Positions 26,436 through 35,058 are shown, counted from the first letter of the stretch. The stretch: 64,000 bases of DNA from an uncultured Roseibium sp. (GCF_947499295.1 NZ_CANMNP010000022.1:1-64000); one strand, 5' to 3'. A program made the numbers and translations. Notes: generated by a model not told the origin, from the letters alone.

Positions 26436-26954
26436 ATGTCTATCGAGCGAGATTTTCCAGCAGCGCGTTTGAAGCTTCGAGATGTATCCAGCTCGCCGGA
26501 AGACAGGCCTATCAGGCCTCCCTGGACAACCGAAACATCAATTCAGAACCATTGCACAGGCTGCGACGCGTGCGTTCGTGCCTGCCCGCAATTGATCTTG
26601 CGGCCTGACAAGGACAACAAACCATTTGTCGATTTCGATGCAGGAGAATGTACGTTCTGCGAGAAGTGCGCACTCGCCTGCGAAGAACCGGTCTTCGACC
26701 TTGCCAAAAGCGCCCCTTGGAAACACACATCAGTTGTGGCTTCCAACTGTCTGCAGAACAATGGCACAAGCTGCCAATTGTGCAGCGATGTTTGCCCGGT
26801 CTCAGCGTTCAAGATTGAGACGGCCGGAGCCCGAGAAGGTCATATCGTGGTAGATGCAGGACTGTGTACAGGATGCGGCTCCTGTGTCAGCACCTGTCCT
26901 TTGGGTGCGGTTTCTGTGAAAGAATTGCCGGAAGCAAACCCTGTAGCTGCCTGA
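26436..26954 (+). CDS. napF: NapF-type ferredoxin with 4Fe-4S clusters
   Basis: Protein of 172 residues with four Cys-rich segments: CTGCDACVRACP, CTFCEKCALACEEP, CQLCSDVCP and CTGCGSCVSTCP. The pattern matches NapF, an accessory ferredoxin for periplasmic nitrate reductase maturation in the cytoplasm. The ATG is preceded by GGGAGGGG. No napDABC genes flank it, so it is an orphan; its partner may be another molybdoenzyme or nap genes elsewhere. Cysteine pattern is seen; the role is inferred from the family. Confidence 0.8.
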   Translation: MSIERDFPAARLKLRDVSSSPEDRPIRPPWTTETSIQNHCTGCDACVRACPQLILRPDKDNKPFVDFDAGECTFCEKCALACEEPVFDLAKSAPWKHTSVVASNCLQNNGTSCQLCSDVCPVSAFKIETAGAREGHIVVDAGLCTGCGSCVSTCPLGAVSVKELPEANPVAA

Positions 26955-27079
26955 AGAGCTTTCTCGTCAACGGAAATATTCTGGTCTGCTCGCGCAGGAA
27001 ACGCGGCAACTCTGACTCGCCAGAAATTGCCGCTCGAGAGTTTTCTCAAGGACGCGGCTCGATCAAAAGCCGCTTTAGT

Positions 27080-27511
27080 CTAGGCCATTGTGATGTAGCT
27101 GCGCATTTGTTCAGCTTCCAACTCAACCTGAGCAATCTTGTATTTGACGACGTCGCCGATTGAGATCACCCCCGTCAGCTTGCCGTCCTTGACAACAGGC
27201 ATGTGACGGAAGCGTCCCTGGGTCATCCGCGCCATCACTTCGTTGACACTGTTTTCTTCAGTGCACGTGACAACTTCTTTCGTCATCACGGCGGTGACTG
27301 GAACATTCAGCGAAGACGGACCCTTGGTTCCAATCGTCCGGACAATGTCGCGTTCAGAAATGATGCCTTCTATTTCCTTGTCGCCATTGCAGACAACCAC
27401 GGCACCAATCTTGTGTTTTGCCAGGGTTTCACAAATCTCGCTCAGAAGTGCATCGCTCCGCGCGGTAATTGTGTCGTGGCCTTTCCCACTCAAAATTGCG
27501 GCAACGGTCAT
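27080..27511 (-). CDS. Two-CBS-domain protein
   Basis: Protein of 143 residues made of two CBS domains: DALLSEICETLAKHKIGAVVV with GIISERDIVRTI, then VNEVMARMTQGRFRHMPVV with GVISIGDVVKY. Such stand-alone pairs bind adenine nucleotides or SAM and regulate a partner. No transporter or enzyme is fused. Followed downstream by the NapF gene's convergent end and preceded by the rhomboid gene on the same strand. Confidence 0.9.
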   Translation of the reverse strand: MTVAAILSGKGHDTITARSDALLSEICETLAKHKIGAVVVCNGDKEIEGIISERDIVRTIGTKGPSSLNVPVTAVMTKEVVTCTEENSVNEVMARMTQGRFRHMPVVKDGKLTGVISIGDVVKYKIAQVELEAEQMRSYITMA

Positions 27512-27609
27512 TTATAAACCTCCCATGGCATCAATCCCCGATACAGGCGGGGTTCGCGCATCATTGCAAAAAAAACAGTCCGCGCAAACCGTTCTGATGC
27601 CGCAGTTGG

Positions 27610-28398
27610 TCAGGAAGATCGTCGCTGTGGAACAGGATCGAAAAACGGAAACAGGGCGAGACCTGCGAGGAAACCGCCAATGTGGGCCTGCCAGGCGACA
27701 CTTGCAGGTTGCCCCGCCACGGGTCCGCTCATAATGCCGAAGAAGAGGTTCAAACCGAACCAGACCGCGACAAAAACAAGAACCTGTTGATTGCGGAAGC
27801 ATTCGGCAAGCGGCTGTGCAGGAACAAAATAGGCTGCTTGATCTGATCTACGGAATGCGCCGAGCGGCCCCCCCAGTTCGAACACGAACCGGATTGCAGC
27901 GGCCATCTGACCTGATACGGCAGCAGAAGCACCGATCATCGGTGCCGATTCCCCCCAATGTGTGGCCAGATGCGCAAAAGCGCCGCCAATCGAGCACACT
28001 GCAGAAAACGCCAAAAACCGCCCAATTCCAAACCGGCGAGCCACCGCGCTGCCGAAAATCGCCATCCAGAGCAGATTGAAAATGATGTGCATTGCGCTGC
28101 CATGCAGCAACGAATAGGAGATGAAGCTCCAGAAACTGGAAACCATCTCTAGAAACGACAGGCTGGAAAGAGCCGTGAATTTGACCGGCCAAAATGCAAA
28201 CAGATAAAGAATCCAATTGTCCCAATTGGCTGGCAACACAATTGTACGCAGCAGATGAATGACGATCATCGCGGCTGCGAGCCAGATAATGATATTGGGC
28301 AAATTGAACACCGGGGGTTCAGATGGACGGTTCTGCCTCTGATCCTGCTCAGCTTTCTCGCGTCGGGCGCGTTCTTCGTCAAATCGATATACGTTCAT
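27610..28398 (-). CDS. Rhomboid family intramembrane serine protease
   Basis: Membrane protein of 262 residues with six or seven helices. The catalytic Ser is in IGASAAVSG (GxSx pattern) and the His in WQAHIGGFLAG; the loop-1 motif WSFISYSLLHGSAMHIIFNLLWM precedes them. It cleaves transmembrane substrates within the bilayer. The true start is the ATG one codon inside a possible TTG. Substrate unknown. Confidence 0.9.
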   Translation of the reverse strand: MNVYRFDEERARREKAEQDQRQNRPSEPPVFNLPNIIIWLAAAMIVIHLLRTIVLPANWDNWILYLFAFWPVKFTALSSLSFLEMVSSFWSFISYSLLHGSAMHIIFNLLWMAIFGSAVARRFGIGRFLAFSAVCSIGGAFAHLATHWGESAPMIGASAAVSGQMAAAIRFVFELGGPLGAFRRSDQAAYFVPAQPLAECFRNQQVLVFVAVWFGLNLFFGIMSGPVAGQPASVAWQAHIGGFLAGLALFPFFDPVPQRRSS

Positions 28399-28999
28399 CA
28401 ACCTTCAGCCTTTCCATCTCTCTTCTAAGCCAGATCAACAACAAAACAAGTGCAGCCTTCATCGGCACGCCCTGCATCGTGTGACATGGTGAATTTCAGT
28501 GAGAGATCGGAAGCAGCTTTCACGCCTGTCAGAAGCTGCTGCGGAAATAACAAAGCGCCGGCTGTCGCAAACGACAACCGACGCTTCGTAACGCCCCCCT
28601 TAAACCGGTCGCGTCCCCACAACGCTCCGTCAAGGACAATGGTCCACGTCTCCGGCGCAATTATCACGAAGTGGCGTTTTCAGCTCTTTTCTTCGCTTCG
28701 CTGCCTGAAATACCAATAACAGGCTCCTCCCACCCATCATCAGCGTGAACTGATCGTTAAGCTGCCAGCCCCCACCTCCAAAAACAAGCTTTACCGATCA
28801 TTAACCTTAATTTCTGCCGTCAGCAGTACCAGCGACCGGAATGAGCCACCGCACAGACACCCAATCGCCTCTCAACTTGGCATGCGCCCTGCTTTGTATG
28901 GAGCAAACACCTACAGGGAAACAAAAAACGTCCCGTTTTGAAACAAGAACTGTCTTGAGACGAAACAAAGGGACCAAATCGGCATAGAGGCGATACCAG
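28399..28999. other. 600-nt divergent intergenic region with possible operator dyad
   Basis: Between the rhomboid and PAS genes. Short overlapping frames exist on both strands at 28425-28719 but lack a good start, Shine-Dalgarno or recognisable motif. Near the right end is an interrupted dyad (28931-28973), listed separately. Otherwise nothing is recognised. Confidence 0.45.
28931..28973. promoter_or_regulatory. Interrupted dyad upstream of the PAS-domain gene
   Basis: TCCC, GTTT and CAAGA on the left pair with TCTTG, GAAAC and GGGA on the right around a 4-nt centre ACTG. It ends 27 nt before the PAS gene ATG, so it could be an operator or a leader hairpin. Arms are seen; function is inference. 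Confidence 0.4.
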
Positions 29000-29644
29000 A
29001 TGAAACACGGCGTGACGCAAACTCTTTATTCGTACTGGGACAACCTGCGCGGCGCCCGCCCTGCCCCGAACCGCAGTGAAGTCGATCCCGGTGAAATTCG
29101 CGGCCTGTTGGGTGACACTTTTATTCTGGAAACAAACGGCCCCAGGGACGTACGTTATCGTCTGGCCGGAACCCGTTTGTGTTCGGCTCATTGCCGTGAA
29201 CTGAAAGGCCGCAACTTCCTGCGAGGCTGGAACGACAAGGACCGGGAAGCGCTGGAAAGCCTGATTGCCGCAATCACTGAAGATGCTGCTGCCGCCGTTA
29301 TTGGTATCAACGGACACACTGAACGCGACCAGATCCTCCAGATGGAGATGCTGCTGGTGCCATTGAACGTACCTGGTGAAGGACGCATCCGCATTCTTGG
29401 CAGCTGCACTCCCATGGAAAAACCATACTGGATCGGTCTGCACCCGGTCCTGAAACAATCCATTAGCAGCCTGCGCCTGGTCTGGCCCGACGAACGCCCC
29501 TATTTTGTCGACGCACCAGTCGCTCTCAATCCAATCGTTCCGCGCTTTACTGCCGAAGGCATGTCCATGCCAACACCGCCCCTGCCAAAGGGAGCTGAAA
29601 AGAAAGTCGGTCATCTGACAGTCTATTCTGGCGGAAAGTCCTGA
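29000..29644 (+). CDS. PAS_5-family protein
   Basis: Protein of 214 residues of the alphaproteobacterial PAS_5 family: YSYWDNLRGARPAPNRSEVDP near the N-terminus, VRYRLAGTRLCSAHCRELKG, and the later LLVPLNVPGEGRIRILGS. PAS folds sense small molecules or redox state, but no output domain is attached. It is followed by a hairpin and a PilZ protein, both perhaps linked to c-di-GMP or cell-cycle signalling; that link is inferred. Confidence 0.8.
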   Translation: MKHGVTQTLYSYWDNLRGARPAPNRSEVDPGEIRGLLGDTFILETNGPRDVRYRLAGTRLCSAHCRELKGRNFLRGWNDKDREALESLIAAITEDAAAAVIGINGHTERDQILQMEMLLVPLNVPGEGRIRILGSCTPMEKPYWIGLHPVLKQSISSLRLVWPDERPYFVDAPVALNPIVPRFTAEGMSMPTPPLPKGAEKKVGHLTVYSGGKS

Positions 29645-29993
29645 CCACTCTTGAAGCCGCCGGTTCATCAATTTGCCACCGGCGGCACTTGTCTTCGCAT
29701 TGCTGCACGCTTCATTTGCGTCTCAGTTTCCCAAAGACTTGTTCGACTCACCGCATCAAAGACCTGTCCCGGCTTGCTGCAAATGACCCTAAAAGCTCGT
29801 TTTACGCGAAATTTCGCCCGAAACAGCCAAATGAAAACAATTTAGTCACTCCTAGCCCTAGATCTACGCGTCTTGTGAGGTACACTCTTACACATCGTTA
29901 ACCCCAGCTGCCTAAAGTGATTCAAACACGTCTTTTGAATCGCATCCCTGGCCGGGGAAACGTGATTTGCGCGCGGATTTGGATAGAGCAGGC
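29645..29993. other. Intergenic region between PAS and PilZ genes
   Basis: About 350 nt. The left end holds the PAS-gene terminator hairpin. The remainder is AT-rich and should contain the PilZ gene promoter. Several TTAA tetramers occur but none with CtrA spacing. Confidence 0.5.
29656..29686 (+). terminator. Hairpin after the PAS-domain gene
   Basis: GCCGCCGGT and ACCGGCGGC form a perfect 9-nt GC-rich stem just past the stop codon. The following sequence is only moderately T-rich, so termination may be weak or Rho-assisted. Confidence 0.6.
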
Positions 29994-30629
29994 ATGACCG
30001 CCGGATTGGCAACAGCTACAGAAGGAAGCAGATCGCTTCAAGTCACTGATCGCCGGCGACATCAACGGGTTCAGGTAAACATACTTGGCCGGTTCATGCT
30101 CGAGGATCGACGTGAGTATCCATGTCAGGTCATTGATATGTCTCCGGGCGGTCTTGCCATGATTACGCCGGTGACCGGTCTGGTCGGTGAGCGTGTCGTT
30201 GCCTATCTGGATCATCTGAGTCGCGTTGAAGGTCGCATTTCCAGACTGATCGATGGTGGATTTGCGGTCGAGTTGCGCAACACTGTTCGAAAACGCGACA
30301 AGATTGCCAACGTCCTTACCTGGCTTGCAAACAGGGATGAGCTGAACCTTCCGGAGGATCGTCGTCACGATCGCTTCGTTCCAAAGAATCCGATGACAAA
30401 GATGATCCTGCCGGACGGCTCCGAGCATGTCTGCCGCATCATTGACGTTTCTTTGTCGGGTGCTGCAATCGCAACCGACATACTCCCGGAAATGGGTGAT
30501 GGCATCACCCTGGGCAAGATGTATGCGCGCGTGGTTCGCAAGATCGAAGGCGGCATCGCGGTTGAATTCGCAGCTGTTCAAAGCCGTGAACTTCTTGAAC
30601 AGCACATTTCGGCACCCGAAGAGAGCTGA
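29994..30629 (+). CDS. Tandem PilZ-domain protein
   Basis: Protein of 211 residues with two PilZ-like domains. The first has the RxxxR signature DRRRHQRVQV and DMSPGGLAMI; the second has EDRRHDRFVPK and DVSLSGAAIA. PilZ domains bind c-di-GMP; both basic motifs and the DxSxxG motifs appear intact, so both could bind. I use the ATG rather than an upstream in-frame TTG (29967). No enzymatic domain. A hairpin terminator follows. Confidence 0.82.
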   Translation: MTAGLATATEGSRSLQVTDRRRHQRVQVNILGRFMLEDRREYPCQVIDMSPGGLAMITPVTGLVGERVVAYLDHLSRVEGRISRLIDGGFAVELRNTVRKRDKIANVLTWLANRDELNLPEDRRHDRFVPKNPMTKMILPDGSEHVCRIIDVSLSGAAIATDILPEMGDGITLGKMYARVVRKIEGGIAVEFAAVQSRELLEQHISAPEES

Positions 30630-30659
30630 TCCTCCAAAATCTTGTTATATTTCATAAGG

Positions 30660-30687
30660 GCCGTCCTCTTTTGAGTGGCGGCTTTTT
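30660..30687 (+). terminator. Terminator of the PilZ gene
   Basis: GCCG and CGGC anchor an imperfect stem (GCCGTCCTC, loop TTTT, GAGTGGCGGC) followed by TTTTT, 31 nt after the stop. Confidence 0.65.
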
Positions 30688-30959
30688 GCTGTTCAACAAC
30701 AGCCACTTCATTTCTTGCAGTTTTTTTGATTTTTTTTGCCGTTTTTGATCGAGTCATCTGCTCCGTTTTCGGCCCTCGAGACATCGTACTGCCGCGCACC
30801 CCCTGACAGAAAAAACTCTGATCCTGTCACCAAAAGAATCACATTTACAATGATTTACAGGACTTAGATTCAATTTTAGATAATTCTGAATCAAGTTTTA
30901 TTTAAATAAAGCTCAAATAAAAATAAAAACAAAATCAAACAATCATCAAATACATTTAG

Positions 30960-30993
30960 CTTTTTACTTTGAAGATTTTCTCGAAGTAAAAAG
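30960..30993 (+). repeat. Perfect 10-nt inverted repeat in the BTLCP gene leader
   Basis: CTTTTTACTT and AAGTAAAAAG are perfectly complementary around a 14-nt centre that itself can pair at its edges (GA with TC). It lies about 40 nt upstream of the ATG and its GGGAGGG. It may be an operator or a 5' leader hairpin. Confidence 0.5.
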
Positions 30994-31034
30994 CATTGAG
31001 CCATCGTTGCGTCAGCCTTGGGGAGGGCGTTACG

Positions 31035-31649
31035 ATGAATTTACTTCGGAATATCTTATTCACATCTACTCTTCTGATGAGCGCATTTGCAGCTGGAACC
31101 TCTGCACAGGCTGATCCCAGCCGGTTCATGGACATGAAGAAGTCTGTGAAAGCACCCATTGGACACAAGCAGTTTTGTCAGGACAATGGTTGGGCCTGTC
31201 CGCGTGAACGCTATGACCCTGTCGTCGTGCAGCTCAATGAAGAGCTTTGGCAGCAACTCATTGCCGTCAATGCCGAAGTCAACCGCAGGGTCAGACCGAT
31301 GACGGACAATGATCTCTTCGGCAAGGAAGAACACTGGTCCTACCCGGTCAACGGCTACGGCGATTGCGAAGAATACGTTCTGGAAAAGCAGCGCGTGCTG
31401 ATGGAGGCCGGTTGGCCCAAGAGCGCCCTGTTGATCACGGTCGCAAAGGACGTCCAGAACTCCGGTCATGCGGTGCTGACTGTCCGAACGGATCATGGAG
31501 ACATGATTCTCGACAACCAGATCGAAGCCGTGTTGCCCTGGTACTCGACGCCTTATCGCTACATCAAACGCCAGTCCGCCAGCTCACCAGTGGCCTGGAC
31601 AGGTATTTCGGACACGCGCGTGACCACGGTCAGCAGCGTCTCCAGGTAA
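31035..31649 (+). CDS. Transglutaminase-like cysteine peptidase (BTLCP, LapG-related)
   Basis: Exported protein of 204 residues: signal peptide ending near TSAQA, then the BTLCP domain with catalytic Cys in GYGDCEEYVLEKQ, His in NSGHAVLTV and Asp in MILDNQIEAV. Relatives include LapG, the periplasmic protease that releases adhesins under c-di-GMP control. No LapD-like receptor is adjacent, though a PilZ protein precedes it. The start has a strong GGGAGGG; an upstream in-frame start is not supported. Confidence 0.85.
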   Translation: MNLLRNILFTSTLLMSAFAAGTSAQADPSRFMDMKKSVKAPIGHKQFCQDNGWACPRERYDPVVVQLNEELWQQLIAVNAEVNRRVRPMTDNDLFGKEEHWSYPVNGYGDCEEYVLEKQRVLMEAGWPKSALLITVAKDVQNSGHAVLTVRTDHGDMILDNQIEAVLPWYSTPYRYIKRQSASSPVAWTGISDTRVTTVSSVSR

Positions 31650-31857
31650 TACGATCAATCCTGCAACAGCAGGAGACTTACTAGGATTGGGATTGGCGCT
31701 GCAACTGACGTTGCGCCTACTTGGACGATCCGGTCGCGTCCCCACCCTCCCCATCCCTACCACGACCGGATCCAGGGAACCGGCCCGCCCCCCGCAGGCC
31801 GGTTCCCGTTCATTTTGGGTTCGAGATAGAGAGATTTCGAAAGCCAGGACTTGAAGA

Positions 31858-32385
31858 TCAGGTCTCGGACAAGCCCGCCTTGAACCGTTTCCAGTTTCGG
31901 ACATAACCTTGAGCGGACTTGGTAATGTCCACGGCTGCTTCCGGCGGCAATTCGCGGACAACCTTTCCTGGAATACCGACTACGAGCGAGTTGTCAGGGA
32001 TCACCTTGCCCTCGCCAATGAGCGCATTCGCACCAATGATGCAATTGGACCCGATAACAGCACCGTTCAGCACAGTGGCTCCCATGCCGATCAGGGAATT
32101 GTCCTTGACCGTGCAGCCGTGCAGGATCGCATTGTGACCAATGGTACAGTCAGCTCCGACTGTCAGAGGGAACCCCATATCCGTATGGAAAACGCAACCG
32201 TCCTGCACATTTGATCTTGCACCAACGCTGATCGGCTCATTGTCACCGCGCAAGATGGCGCCAAACCATACGCTCGCCTCTTCAGCAAGACGAATATCCC
32301 CAATGAGGCTTGCACTTGGTGCCACCCAATAGGCTTCGCTTTCAGGGAAACTGGGAAACCGGCCTTCCAGAGCGTAAACGGTCAT
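31858..32385 (-). CDS. Gamma carbonic anhydrase family protein
   Basis: Left-handed beta-helix protein of 175 residues with hexapeptide repeats: EASVWFGAILRGDNEPISVG, VQDGCVFH, TIGHNAILHGCTVKDNSLIGMG. Metal-binding His residues of gamma-class carbonic anhydrases are present. The internal ATG that begins with the conserved MTVYALEG was chosen. It lies 5 nt downstream of a small membrane-protein gene on the same strand. Activity may be absent, as in many homologues. Confidence 0.88.
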   Translation of the reverse strand: MTVYALEGRFPSFPESEAYWVAPSASLIGDIRLAEEASVWFGAILRGDNEPISVGARSNVQDGCVFHTDMGFPLTVGADCTIGHNAILHGCTVKDNSLIGMGATVLNGAVIGSNCIIGANALIGEGKVIPDNSLVVGIPGKVVRELPPEAAVDITKSAQGYVRNWKRFKAGLSET

Positions 32386-32390
32386 CAGTC

Positions 32391-32720
32391 TTAAAATCCC
32401 GCCACAATGAGCGCGACATTCATCACCATCACACCCGAGCAGACACTCCACATGCCCGCAATGGTTGATGAAGCGACAAGCCAGCCAAGTGGCCGTTTCT
32501 CAATTCTGCGTCCGCGAATGGCGTTTCTCATGATGATGAAAGGCCCGGCAAATACACACAGAACGATTCCCGTCAGAAAGCTCAAAAGCCCTTCTCCACC
32601 AAAGTTGAACTTCGGGGGTTCTTTGGTGACAAGCTGGTAAAGACTGCCAAGGACTCCCGCCGCCACGAAGCCGGCACTCGCGATGTATCCAACGAGAAGT
32701 AGGTCCAACAACACGCCCAT
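32391..32720 (-). CDS. Small membrane protein (DUF6949-like)
   Basis: Protein of 109 residues with three or four predicted helices (LLDLLLVGYIASAGFVAAGVLG; FLTGIVLCVFAGPFIIMRN; a C-terminal helix). The helix order and a central RGRRIEKRP segment fit a small alphaproteobacterial membrane family I recall as DUF6949; function unknown. The start ATG lies within a perfect TTAA-N7-TTAA sequence and follows AAGGGG. Probably in an operon with the gamma carbonic anhydrase gene. Confidence 0.65.
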   Translation of the reverse strand: MGVLLDLLLVGYIASAGFVAAGVLGSLYQLVTKEPPKFNFGGEGLLSFLTGIVLCVFAGPFIIMRNAIRGRRIEKRPLGWLVASSTIAGMWSVCSGVMVMNVALIVAGF

Positions 32721-32734
32721 TAACCCCTTGTTAA
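32720..32734. promoter_or_regulatory. Perfect CtrA-type sequence at a start codon
   Basis: TTAA-CCCCTTG-TTAA matches the CtrA consensus exactly but overlaps the start codon and Shine-Dalgarno of the small membrane protein. Bound CtrA here would more likely repress this gene or act on the divergent gene. Confidence 0.4.
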
Positions 32735-32927
32735 CCTTCCAGGCAGGAAAGTGATTAAGAAATACTAAACGGTCAAGTGCAAACACCGTGCCGGAAAGCT
32801 GAATGGGCGAAAACCCCGAAAATCGGCCGGCCTTGCCGGTCCCCAATCCTTCCTATTGCGGGACAATTGTTCCGCTTCGGGACAGTGTGTGCCATATCAG
32901 TGCAATGCGCTTGGCGGAGTTGGGCCG

Positions 32928-33617
32928 TTGATCCCAGTCACACTGCCGGAGCCTATTGGAAACCGTTCTCGCATTTTCACCTATCTGTCTGTCGCCATTT
33001 GTCTATTGGCTGCGGCCCTTATTTTTGAGCGTGTTCGCTTTTGGACAGATCATTTGCAAATGGCGGGAAACATTCCCGCTGAGCCGCTCCAGATAGCCAT
33101 TGGACCGACTGGGTTTGCCGTACCTCCTGAATACGTGATCAGTCAGCGCAGAAATCTGCTCGAGCAGTCTTCGACATCCAACTATGTCCAACTTGCGATG
33201 ACATGGCCCGGTCTTGGGCCACAATCGAACAGAAGCAGTCTTTTGGGCGAAGAGGTGATCCGGATCGAACTGGAACACAATCCAGGTCGTGAGAGTCTGA
33301 GAGCGCGCCTGGATCCGTTTTACAGACGACTTGCGCGCGGGGGCGAAATATCCGGTCCAGGCGGCCTCAAGCTTCTGAACCTCGCCCGCCTTGGTGGCAA
33401 GCGATCCGACATGATCGTGTACGACCCATCAAAACAAAACGGGTTTATTGCCAGATGTCGGCAACAGAGCTCTACCTCAAAGGCCACTTGTCATCGCGCG
33501 GTCCAATTCTCCTCCGGGCTCGACCTGCGCTACAGTTTTGACAGGTCTCTCTTGCCGGACTGGCGACGCCTTGACAGGGCGGTGCTCTTGAAAATCGACA
33601 GTTTCAAGACCCGCTAA
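32928..33617 (+). CDS. Hypothetical single-pass membrane protein
   Basis: Unrecognised protein of 229 residues from a TTG start preceded by GGAG; an upstream TTG (32856) would add 24 non-conserved residues. One transmembrane helix (FTYLSVAICLLAAALIFERV) is followed by a soluble region, probably periplasmic, with several charged motifs (GGLKLLNLARLGGKRSDMIVYD) and two cysteines near the C-terminus. No domain recognised. Divergent from the small membrane protein gene and ended by a strong bidirectional terminator. Confidence 0.6.
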   Translation: MIPVTLPEPIGNRSRIFTYLSVAICLLAAALIFERVRFWTDHLQMAGNIPAEPLQIAIGPTGFAVPPEYVISQRRNLLEQSSTSNYVQLAMTWPGLGPQSNRSSLLGEEVIRIELEHNPGRESLRARLDPFYRRLARGGEISGPGGLKLLNLARLGGKRSDMIVYDPSKQNGFIARCRQQSSTSKATCHRAVQFSSGLDLRYSFDRSLLPDWRRLDRAVLLKIDSFKTR

Positions 33618-33648
33618 CCGATACCAACCGGCAAAATGAAACAAAAAA

Positions 33649-33677
33649 GGCGGCAATCCCTTGGGATGCCGCCTTTT
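33649..33677. terminator. Bidirectional Rho-independent terminator
   Basis: GGCGGCAATCCC and GGGATGCCGCC form a stem flanked by A6 on the left and T5 on the right. It serves both the hypothetical membrane protein gene and the convergent cysE-DUF3126 pair. Confidence 0.85.
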
Positions 33678-33705
33678 TGAAAGCTTGTGTGCAGATCAAG
33701 TGAAT

Positions 33706-33921
33706 TCAAACGTCTTCCAGGTCGATCTCCAGGATCGCCATCTGGAAGTTCCAGCTGAGATCTTCATCCTCATCATCCCGGAAAATCACGCCGATGAACT
33801 CCTCGCCGATATAGACTTCAGCGCTGTCGTCCTTGCGCGGACGCGCACGAACCTGAAGGCTTGCGAGTTCAAATTTTGATTGCAGATAAGCTTCAATCTT
33901 GCGGATTTCGTCGGGCTTCAC
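33706..33921 (-). CDS. DUF3126 family protein
   Basis: Protein of 71 residues starting at GTG after CAGGAGAGCCCT. It matches the DUF3126 core: KPDEIRKIEAYLQSKF, then RPRKDDSAEVYIGEEFIGVIFRDDEDEDLSWNFQMAILE-type sequence. Function unknown; in alphaproteobacteria it commonly sits just downstream of cysE, as here. A longer frame upstream of the GTG is not conserved. Confidence 0.85.
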   Translation of the reverse strand: MKPDEIRKIEAYLQSKFELASLQVRARPRKDDSAEVYIGEEFIGVIFRDDEDEDLSWNFQMAILEIDLEDV

Positions 33922-34054
33922 AGGGCTCTCCTGTTGGTACTTTGGAAAAATATCTGGCGCGGACCCTACAGGACAGGGCGGAAATACAAAAGGAATTCCG
34001 CCCGCTATCCCCGTCTTCCTGATGGCCAAATCTCAAATGACGAGCAACCCTTTC

Positions 34055-34879
34055 TCAAGAGCCCTCGCTCAGCAACTGGTTCATGCTGCGGGCAGGCTCA
34101 GGACACCCGGCTTTGCCGACAATCTTGGCCGGCACGCCCGCGACAGTGGTATTCGGCGGCACGTCTGACAGGACGACGGATCCCGATGCGATGCGCGAGC
34201 AGTGACCTATCTCCAGGTTGCCGAGAACCTTGGCCCCTGCCCCCAACAAAACACCGTGGCGGATTTTTGGATGACGATCGCCGCCTTCCTTTCCTGTGCC
34301 ACCGAGCGTAACGCCCTGCAAAATGGAAACATCATCTTCGATCATCGCCGTGCCGCCGACAACGATGCCAGTGCCATGGTCGATGAAAATACCTCGCCCG
34401 ACCGGAACTGCCGGATGAATGTCGATCTGAAAGACTTCAGAAGCACGGCTTTGCAGATAAAGGGCAAAATCCCGACGCCCCTTGCGCCACAACCAGTTGG
34501 CAAGTCTGTGTGTCTGGAGCCCGTGGAAGCCTTTGAAGTAGAGCACAGGCTCCAGATACCGGAAGCAAGCCGGATCGCGATCGAACACCGCGACGATATC
34601 CACCCGGAAGATCTTGGCGAGCTCCGGTTCGTCCGCAAGCGCCTCCAGATAGGTCTGCCGGATAAGAGAAGCAGAAACGATATCACGGCCAAGCCTGTCA
34701 CCGAGCCGGTGAAGAACAGCCTCTTCCAAGCTGTCGTGATTTAGAACGGTCTCGTACACAAAGGACGACAGCGCGGGCTCTGCCGTGACCATCGCCTGAG
34801 CTTCGTCTCGCAATTGCTGCCAGACCGGATCGTGGGTCGGAACTTGTTTCAAGCCGGACTTGCTGATCGGTGCCGACAT
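34055..34879 (-). CDS. cysE: Serine O-acetyltransferase
   Basis: Acetylates L-serine in cysteine biosynthesis. 274 residues: an N-terminal helical SATase domain (DPVWQQLRDEAQAM, NHDSLEEAVLHRLGDRLG), then a hexapeptide-repeat helix with FIDHGTGIVVGGTAMIEDD and GDRHPKIRHGVLLGAGAKVLG. The catalytic His/Asp pair is in the FIDHGTG region. I start at the ATG after AAGGAGACAGGCC. Followed by DUF3126, probably co-transcribed. Confidence 0.96.
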   Translation of the reverse strand: MSAPISKSGLKQVPTHDPVWQQLRDEAQAMVTAEPALSSFVYETVLNHDSLEEAVLHRLGDRLGRDIVSASLIRQTYLEALADEPELAKIFRVDIVAVFDRDPACFRYLEPVLYFKGFHGLQTHRLANWLWRKGRRDFALYLQSRASEVFQIDIHPAVPVGRGIFIDHGTGIVVGGTAMIEDDVSILQGVTLGGTGKEGGDRHPKIRHGVLLGAGAKVLGNLEIGHCSRIASGSVVLSDVPPNTTVAGVPAKIVGKAGCPEPARSMNQLLSEGS

Positions 34880-35058
34880 GGCCTGTCTCCTTTTCAAGCC
34901 GTCACAATGGTGCCTTGCGGCTGAAATCCTAAAATAGGACTGACGGCTGATATTCCCAAATGAAACTTCCTGATATCAGATATGAAACCCTTTTATGAAC
35001 CTGGAATTAATTCAATTTCCGGTCACCAGCACGATCTGACGCGTCTATTGGAGCGCCA

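Larger units (their letters stand above)
30630..31034. other. AT-rich intergenic region upstream of the BTLCP gene
   Basis: About 400 nt, including the PilZ terminator, a long AT-rich stretch around 30840-30950 and a long inverted repeat (30960-30993) in the probable leader of the next gene. A small Lys-rich frame on the minus strand is not convincing. Confidence 0.5.

Noticed and set aside
28425..28719. Small overlapping frames on both strands between the rhomboid and PAS genes
   Set aside because: The minus-strand frame starts only at a GTG without a Shine-Dalgarno, and the plus-strand frame has no recognisable motif; they overlap each other, so at most one could be real.
30578..30799. Lys-rich minus-strand frame near the PilZ terminator
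   Set aside because: Low-complexity composition, overlap with the PilZ gene and its terminator, and no conserved motif.
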